From: Daphnia carinata
Lineage: Eukaryota > Arthropoda > Branchiopoda > Diplostraca > Daphniidae
DNA length: 64,000 nucleotides
Direction of reading: 5' to 3'
Assembly: GCF_022539665.2 (NCBI RefSeq)
Contig: NC_081332.1
Location: forward strand, 3,133,884 to 3,197,883
Positions within the stretch are counted from its first letter, which is position 1; every line of letters starts with the position of its first letter. The notes under the pieces are model-generated. The model was not told the DNA's origin. It ran no database searches and saw only the letters and a program-made list of their open reading frames with translations. Both the position numbers and the translations under genes were made by a program. Shown piece after piece: positions 57,410-64,000 of the stretch.

Positions 57410-57801
57410 AATTTCTGTATTGCCCATCTCCTTGTTTGGTTGTAAAATACAATCTGGTATCAAGGACAAATTTAGTTTGTTTTTTCTCCACCAATCAAGA
57501 AATTTGAAGTGGATACATGGTCAAATTAATGATTACAATAGCTTTTAGTTGAGTAAATGTTATTTAGAAATAAGTGTTTTAAAAAAGTCTCAGATATCTT
57601 TGAGTTAAAAGCAGTTTAATATTGAAAAGGTTTTATTCCAAATAGTATGAATATATCATGTTCATCTGAGAAAAGGGTAGAAACAATTTACTTTTATTTA
57701 ACCAGCTGGTGCTGATAATGTATTTTCATCAGCATAAGACAACCACATTTAATAAAGTGAGAAATTAAATTCATGGAGATTGTTCAATAACCTTGAATGT
57801 T
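57410..57801. other. Convergent intergenic region RPS17 / ELOC
   Basis: About 390 bp holding both 3'UTRs. No other feature seen. Confidence 0.6.
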
Positions 57802-58480
<679 letters not shown>

Positions 58481-59030
58481 ACTGACGGAAATTTCACTTT
58501 CTATAAAAAGTTAACAGAATCAACTTTTCGCCTAGAACCAGAAATAATTTTTTAGCTGGATTGCTAAAGTTGTCAACAGAAACTCGGCGTTGCCATTTTC
58601 AATAAAAGATCTCCAAATCCAACGTTTGCCGATGAATATGAAATTTAAAATAATGAAAATCTATAAGAAACTATAACCTTAACTGATGTTTTGTTATTGC
58701 TCTTGTTTTTTTTAAATATTTTTGATTATGTCTTTCAAAGCGAAAAAACACAAGGTCTGTAGAAAAGTAGATTAGTAATGATTCGCGAAAATTCTTGTTG
58801 CAGACGAAAAGCTGTGTCCCCACGTGGCGGTTCTCATTGCTCGCCTCTCATTTTCAAATCCCCTGGCACTGGAAGAAGTTGAATTGTTGGCACACCACAC
58901 ACATTTACATGAAAAGACACATGGTATTTATTATTAAGTTCTATTAGAACGATTTGTGTAGTTGCTAAAAGTCTTTTCTCCAATGACAGAATTTGGTCGG
59001 ATGATTATTCTGTGAAAACCCGTTTTTCTC
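58481..59030. promoter_or_regulatory. Divergent promoter region ELOC / TRMT5 with upstream ORF exons
   Basis: Head-to-head spacing of 550 bp. On the plus strand two exon-like pieces (58728-58758 and 58804-58923) splice in phase to the exon that carries TRMT5 and encode a small protein ending at the TGA at 59013-59015. See the separate CDS candidate. Confidence 0.5.
58728..59015 (+). CDS. Candidate 58-residue ORF upstream of and in frame with TRMT5
   Basis: Pieces 58728-58758, 58804-58923 and 58990-59015 join in phase. The protein starts MSFKAKKHKVYEKLCPHV, has a hydrophobic-patterned middle (VAVLIARLSFSNPLALEEVE) and ends HEFGRMIIL. The first donor is weak (GTAGAA); a neighbouring GT would shift frame. 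The TGA is followed, in the same frame and 15 nt later, by the TRMT5 ATG. It may be a separate microprotein on a bicistronic mRNA, a regulatory upstream ORF, or a chance open frame. The protein-like composition of the second piece is the main support. Confidence 0.3.
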
Positions 59031-60389
59031 ATGGGAGTGGACTGCGGGTTTCTTTTCAGTAGACTAGCCAAACCTACATCCATTGGTTTTCCATTTCTGC
59101 GAAGTGTATGGACAAAAATGGATTTATCACTCCCTCACGTCCGTGGAATGACTGAACTAGACAGAGCAAAATTTACTAAACAAGTGACTGTGCCATCTGT
59201 GGAAATTCTGAGTAAAAATGTTGGAAAAAGTATGCCAGTATTCAAGAAATATCTCCTCAAAATGGAGAAGCTTAAACCAGTTACTGAAGTTCAAGGAAAT
59301 GATGAAAAGAGGAAATTACTCTTGGATCCAATATTATTTGAAACATTGGACAAACTACGGGAAGATGACCAGCAGAAGCTTTCTGAACTAGATGTAAGCA
59401 AGACTAGCTTCTCCAATACTTGTCTGCAATTAGAATACCATAACTACAGAATTGATGATGTCTTCAAAGCTGTTCTACCAGAAGGAAAGGAAGGGTGTAC
59501 ATCCTATTCACGCATTGGTCACATCATTCATCTCAATCTTCGGGATCATCTGTTGCCTTACAAAAATCTTATTGGTCAAGTCTTAGTGGACAAGCTCATT
59601 GGAGTTAAAACAGTGGTGAACAAGAGCTCGTCCATTGATTCTACGTATCGCAATTTCCAAATGGAAGTATTGGCGGGAGAAGCAGATTTTGTAACTGAGG
59701 TGAAAGAAAATATGTGCACTTTCAAGTTTGATTTTAGTCAAGTATACTGGAATTCAAGATTGTGCACCGAACATGAGCGGATTATCAAACTATTACCACA
59801 AAAAAGTGTATTGTTTGATGTTTTCGCTGGTGTGGGTCCTTTTTCCGTTCCGGCCGCTAAGATTCGCAAATGCCGAGTTTTTGCCAATGATCTCAACCCA
59901 TCGAGTTATCATTGGCTCAAAGAAAACGTCCGGCTCAACAAAGTGGAAAACATCGAAACTTTCAACCTAGATGGGCGCCAGTTCATACGTGAACAAATGC
60001 CACCTTTCCTCCTTGCAAGGCCCAGTGAACCGATTCATGTGACCATGAACCTTCCCGCGCTTGCAGTCGAATTCCTTGATGCCTTCATCGGACTCTTATC
60101 TGGTGTTGAATTAGATCCGCGTCTAGACATTACGGTCCATGTCTACAGTTTCTGCGAAGAGTCGTCTGCCTTCTCAGAGATGCGTACTAAAGTGGAATCA
60201 GCGCTGAAGCATTCAATCGAAGATGGACAAATCGTCGAGTTGGTCGACGTTCGAGATGTTTCACCCAAAAAGCATATGCTACGCCTGTCTTTTCGGATTC
60301 CGCCAAATGTTCTTACGAAGGCCACTGAAGAGGAAACATCTTCTGAACCGAAACGTCTAAAGCTGGATTTAGAAACGCAAGGTCGATGA
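59031..60389 (+). CDS. TRMT5: tRNA (guanine-37-N1)-methyltransferase
   Basis: Makes m1G37 in tRNAs using S-adenosylmethionine, preventing frameshifting; acts in cytosol and mitochondria. One exon of 452 residues. Residues 1 to about 30 (basic and hydrophobic, GFLFSRLAKPTSIGFPFLRS) look like a mitochondrial presequence; a second ATG at about residue 33 (MDLSLPHVRGM) could give the cytosolic form. Then HIIHLNLRDHLLPYKNLIG, FDFSQVYWNSRLCTEHER, the SAM motif DVFAGVGPFSVPAAK (about 258-272), the NDLNPSSYHWLKENV motif and the catalytic-region MNLPALAVEFL (family form NLP). A spliced 3'UTR with an exon at about 60480-60550 and AATAAA near 60546 is possible. Confidence 0.96.
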   Translation: MGVDCGFLFSRLAKPTSIGFPFLRSVWTKMDLSLPHVRGMTELDRAKFTKQVTVPSVEILSKNVGKSMPVFKKYLLKMEKLKPVTEVQGNDEKRKLLLDPILFETLDKLREDDQQKLSELDVSKTSFSNTCLQLEYHNYRIDDVFKAVLPEGKEGCTSYSRIGHIIHLNLRDHLLPYKNLIGQVLVDKLIGVKTVVNKSSSIDSTYRNFQMEVLAGEADFVTEVKENMCTFKFDFSQVYWNSRLCTEHERIIKLLPQKSVLFDVFAGVGPFSVPAAKIRKCRVFANDLNPSSYHWLKENVRLNKVENIETFNLDGRQFIREQMPPFLLARPSEPIHVTMNLPALAVEFLDAFIGLLSGVELDPRLDITVHVYSFCEESSAFSEMRTKVESALKHSIEDGQIVELVDVRDVSPKKHMLRLSFRIPPNVLTKATEEETSSEPKRLKLDLETQGR

Positions 60390-60965
60390 AAATGCCAAAA
60401 AGGTTTGAGTATTGAAAAATTGCAACGTTTCCTGGCACTTAACGAATTAACAATTTTTGGGTATATTCTTTTTTGTAGGAAGATGGCGGGCTTGATGCTT
60501 TGTATCCAGTTCCGTTAGATTTTGATGTTTTTGAACGATCGATGTAATAAAAAAAGAAGTTTCAGCTTTAAAACCCATCGAAGACCTTGATTCTTGGTAG
60601 GTCTCTATTATATACTGTTAGTAGGCAACTGAAAGAGCAATGATGCCAATTACAGTTCTATGGCATTTTCATCTTGTCAGACAGTTTCTTTGATATTAGA
60701 TTTTCTGTTTCTCAAAAGAGGCCTATCTTCTTATTCCCGACAGGAAAACGAAATTCTGTGACTTGAAGCGTTATTTTGATTTCGGTACGAGCCGGTTAGC
60801 TTTCGCCCATCTGCTAGGATTCACCCTCCCGCTAGATGTTTCCGTGCCAACTCGAGGAATAGCCAGCAAAGGTAAGGGCTGCTATTCTATATTATACGTC
60901 TTTGTAGAGTTGCTCTGGAGAGTTTTCGTGGAACTCTTCTATCGTCTCATGATCTAGAGTCCTGA

Positions 60966-60993
60966 AATTCACTTTCATCCATGAAGGTGAATT
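60966..60993. repeat. Near-perfect 13-bp hairpin with 2-nt loop
   Basis: AATTCACTTTCAT (60966-60978) pairs with ATGAAGGTGAATT (60981-60993), with 12 Watson-Crick pairs and one G-T pair. It lies in unassigned DNA. Confidence 0.8.
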
Positions 60994-63408
60994 AATGACA
61001 ATGCCGAAAAATGCAAGAGTGAACGCGATCCCATTGTGTTTTTTGATGAATGGGACCAGTAAGCGAAAACGAAAGATGTTTTTCGCGCTGACATGTTTTC
61101 CTTTCCCTTAAAAAGGAGTTAAATAGGTTCGTTATTCCTTTTGATCCGACCGCGTTCTCAGATGGTCGCGCTGTCATCAGCGTAGACGTTTTACTTTTAC
61201 TTTAATGGCTGTCGCCAGAAATACCTCGGGACTAAATAACGATACCAATGGTGCATTGGTTCAATTTTGTTTTGTTCTTTTTCTGACATTTTCTTGGCTA
61301 CAACAACTCCCCCACCAAACAATAATGCAATCATCGAAAGTGTTCGGCGTGTTAACCAAATGAGCGAAGAGCTTGTTGTCTGGGGGGATCCAACCAACTG
61401 ATTGATGAACTCTCGATGGGTCGTCCAATCCGCTCGATAAAAAAAAACATTTTTAGGCTTCTTGTATTACGCTTGTTTGACTCGTGCACATCTCTAAAGA
61501 AAATCTTTGCAACCAACAGTTGTGCAAGTGTAGCGCGCCGTATAAATCGTTGCCATAGTGCCGACTCCCACAGATGTAGGCGAATTTTGTTGAATCTATT
61601 TGTACCCAAACTTTCCTCCTGTCTCTACACGATCTCTAGTGGCTCATTTGTAGGGTTTCTTTTTTGCGACACCATTAGCGAGCTAGGCTGTAGGAGATAG
61701 TCCGTCCACACTCTCGGACTGTGTCTGTTGGCTTACCCTGCGAGAAAACGCACTCGGTGTGTGTGTGATTCACTCAATCGCCTGGCTGGTCGTGGATACG
61801 CGCTTCTCTGCGACAGAGATGGTCGTCTAATCAATTTACATGGAGCAACAAATCTCCCTCCGGCCAAACGAAAGAATACCAAGCATCCTAGATTGATGAG
61901 GTACGTAGTTGCTGCAGCAGAATTGGAGAAGAAAATCGCGTTGCTAAATTGGCAATTAAAAGGTTCTGGCGTTGCTCTCGCTATTCTGTGCCTAACGTTG
62001 GATACGTTAAATCCTGCACGCGCGCGCGGATGGATTGGCGGAATAGCGTAGAATGAGAGATTTCAGAATTAAGAAGGGAAAAACAAAACATGACGATATT
62101 TTTAGACGAAAAAAAAAACTTGATTATTTGATCAACAAAATATGCAAGTTAGACTTTGTGCCAAATGAGATCATTGATGAGCTTGTATAGTTCATCATAT
62201 TTGTTGCCCTTTTTTGGTTTTCCCTTTTTTTAATAAAATGTCGCGCTGATACACTCAACCGAGTGACGTAAGAGCAGGCAAAAGGGACTTGAGTCAATCA
62301 GCGCTTCATGAACGAGGGACTCTCCCCACTTCTTGTTAGCATATAAAGTATAGCAAAGGGAGGGGGGAGGCCTAGTAGCTATTTAAATGAAAAGGAAAAA
62401 AAATTGCGATTTATCAGGATTGGAGAGCTGTTTGAATAAGTTTGGTGAGGCAGCAGCGGGAAATCATATTTCTTGTCAGACAACTCTGTCTCGATGGGGT
62501 GGTATGTTCCTTTTCGGAGAAAGTGTGTGTTGGCACGTCTCCGTGCAGCCCTTTCCGTCGGGCGCTTATATCCACGAATGGCTATCAATTCTGATTCTTT
62601 GGATCTTGAAGCTCCCTATACCACTATTACGATGTTGCCGCCTACCATCATCACGGGAAAGGGTGTGTCTATAAGCTTTCAGCCTTTAAAAGAAAAAACT
62701 GAGCCGTAGACCTCGTCGCCGAAAACGGTTGGCCAATGTGTATATGCGATGTGCGTAGTAAGTGTATATTGTCTATCGACCCGTGCTAGCGAGGCTGTTG
62801 GAAATATCAGCACGCAGATGCTCCTTTACCCCTCCCAGTCTACATACAAAAGGTTTTTCTTCTTGCACTCGATGAACTTTTGTATTATACTCTTTAATGA
62901 CCAATCTCCGTTGCACAGCAAGTTCTTGTTGCCAAACATTTTGCATCCCGTTCAAGTTTTGCAGAACATCGTCTCTTGTCTGTCGGAGGTAAGTTTCAAA
63001 ACTCCCTTTCGACAGCAAGATTCGCGAAAATTGTTATGACTAAATTAAATCTATGGTGCAGTGATTCATTCTGCACGTTTGCTTCGTTAACGAGAAGTTT
63101 CCGGTCTAATTCATTTCAAGAATAGCCAACTTTTTGTGCCGAATTTTCTTTTTTCTCTCATTCTTAATAGTCGAAAAACATCCAATCGCAAAATTAAATT
63201 TCTAGCCCAAAGGTTCGACTCTGGTTCTTTTTTGTTCCTAAATTGCAAAAAAAGAATTAGGATCAGTTTTTTTTGCCTTATAATGTCTGCAACCGTAGAA
63301 GTAGATTGTTTGTGCGGAATTGGTGGGTTCAATCGACAAGGTCCAGCGCAACAAAGCCCGCTTTCTTTCGTATCAGAAGCTTTTCTTCCAACTCGCCAAT
63401 TGGATCGT

Positions 63409-63432
63409 TTTTTTTTTTTTTTTTTTTTTTTT
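63409..63432. repeat. Poly(T) run
   Basis: Long uninterrupted T run in unassigned DNA, followed about 45 bases later by a poly(G) run near 63476-63488. Confidence 0.9.
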
Positions 63433-64000
63433 AAGTGTCTTTGGTGGTGTCCGTTACCGAGATCAATAGAAGTGGGGAGGGGGGGGGGTTGCAGCTAGAC
63501 CATTTTCGCTTCTTGTATCCATCGTCGTACACTCAACCTTTCCTCATACGATAAAAGGCTTATGCATTCATGTGATAAACCTTGGAAAACATCCTTTCCT
63601 GCTTGACAGACGATGGCTAAAGAACAAACCAACGTCCAGCAATTGGGCAAAAGGTTATATCTCTTTTGTACTTTTTTTTTCTTTTCTGGATCGTCCTATA
63701 GACTCTTGAAAGCTTCTGTTCATTTGACGATACACCGCTGACGTTCTGTTTTCTTTTTACGATCTGCGTAACATCAGCTTTTTCAAATACCGCAAATACT
63801 TGATGATCACTGCGGAAACGACCTATCGTTTGGAGTGCAACCTCTTGTTCGCAATTCATAGAATGATTCATTTTGAAGAAAAAAAATCATTTGGAGTTTT
63901 CAAGTTAAGAAACTTGCTACTTTTTAGTTGGTCATTCAGTCGATGCATTTTTATGCAAACGCCTTCATTTGCTCTTAAGAAAAGAAATTCAGGCCACTTA

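Larger units (their letters stand above)
60390..64000. other. Unresolved 3' region
   Basis: No complete gene could be assembled. Noteworthy pieces are an exon-like open segment at 60744-60871, a hairpin at 60966-60993, an open frame at 61728-62051 (+), a TATA-like box near 62341-62347 followed by frames at 62387-62709, and a minus-strand frame at 62773-63018. A gene with exons running off the right edge is possible. Confidence 0.4.

Noticed and set aside
62773-63018. 81-codon minus-strand frame (DDVLQNLNGMQNVWQQ)
   Set aside because: Protein-like composition but no splice partners, promoter or known motif; left unassigned.

Overview
The window is animal nuclear DNA, most likely from an arthropod and plausibly a branchiopod crustacean such as Daphnia. 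Genes have many short GT-AG introns (often 50-100 bp), are tightly packed, and lie beside long homopolymer runs and (GT)n tracts. One promoter pairs a TATA box with an arthropod-style TCAGT initiator. Orthologues of ITPK1, Citron kinase and ASPP are present; from general knowledge, Drosophila lacks ITPK1, which argues against a fly. The organism call is inference.

Layout. Positions 1 to about 13,500 hold no gene I can support: AT-rich DNA with simple repeats and several perfect inverted repeats. Positions 13,500-16,535 (+) hold a ten-exon gene, assembled here by splice phase, for an unrecognised secreted, heavily N-glycosylated protein with a C-terminal coiled coil. Then come ASPP (-, 19,634-23,002), ITPK1 (-, 25,631-27,348) and Citron kinase (-, 28,706-35,521). 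Citron lies head-to-head with PSMA4 (+, 36,275-37,321). The plus strand continues with a secreted Pro/Tyr-repeat protein (38,177-39,007), UQCR10 (39,536-39,796), SNRPD3 (40,540-41,190), VPS16 (41,641-44,812), a type II lectin-like membrane protein (45,435-46,250) and a MYORG-like GH31 protein whose catalytic residues look lost (48,087-52,356). A C2H2/AT-hook protein (-, 52,972-55,640) is head-to-head with an orphan 106-residue ORF (+, 55,718-56,038). RPS17 (+, 56,643-57,409) converges on ELOC (-, 57,802-58,480), which is head-to-head with TRMT5 (+, 59,031-60,389). The last 3.6 kb is unresolved.

Most recognised genes are unrelated housekeeping functions: proteasome, complex III, spliceosome, HOPS/CORVET, ribosome, Elongin, and tRNA m1G37. 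Gene order therefore reflects compact packing, not a pathway cluster. The newest-looking biology is the secreted coiled-coil gene, the apparently catalytically dead GH31 protein, the lectin-like membrane protein, and a tiny conserved-looking ORF directly upstream of and in frame with TRMT5. All exon boundaries were read by eye from GT/AG sites and reading phase; every multi-exon gene below closes in phase from start to stop.
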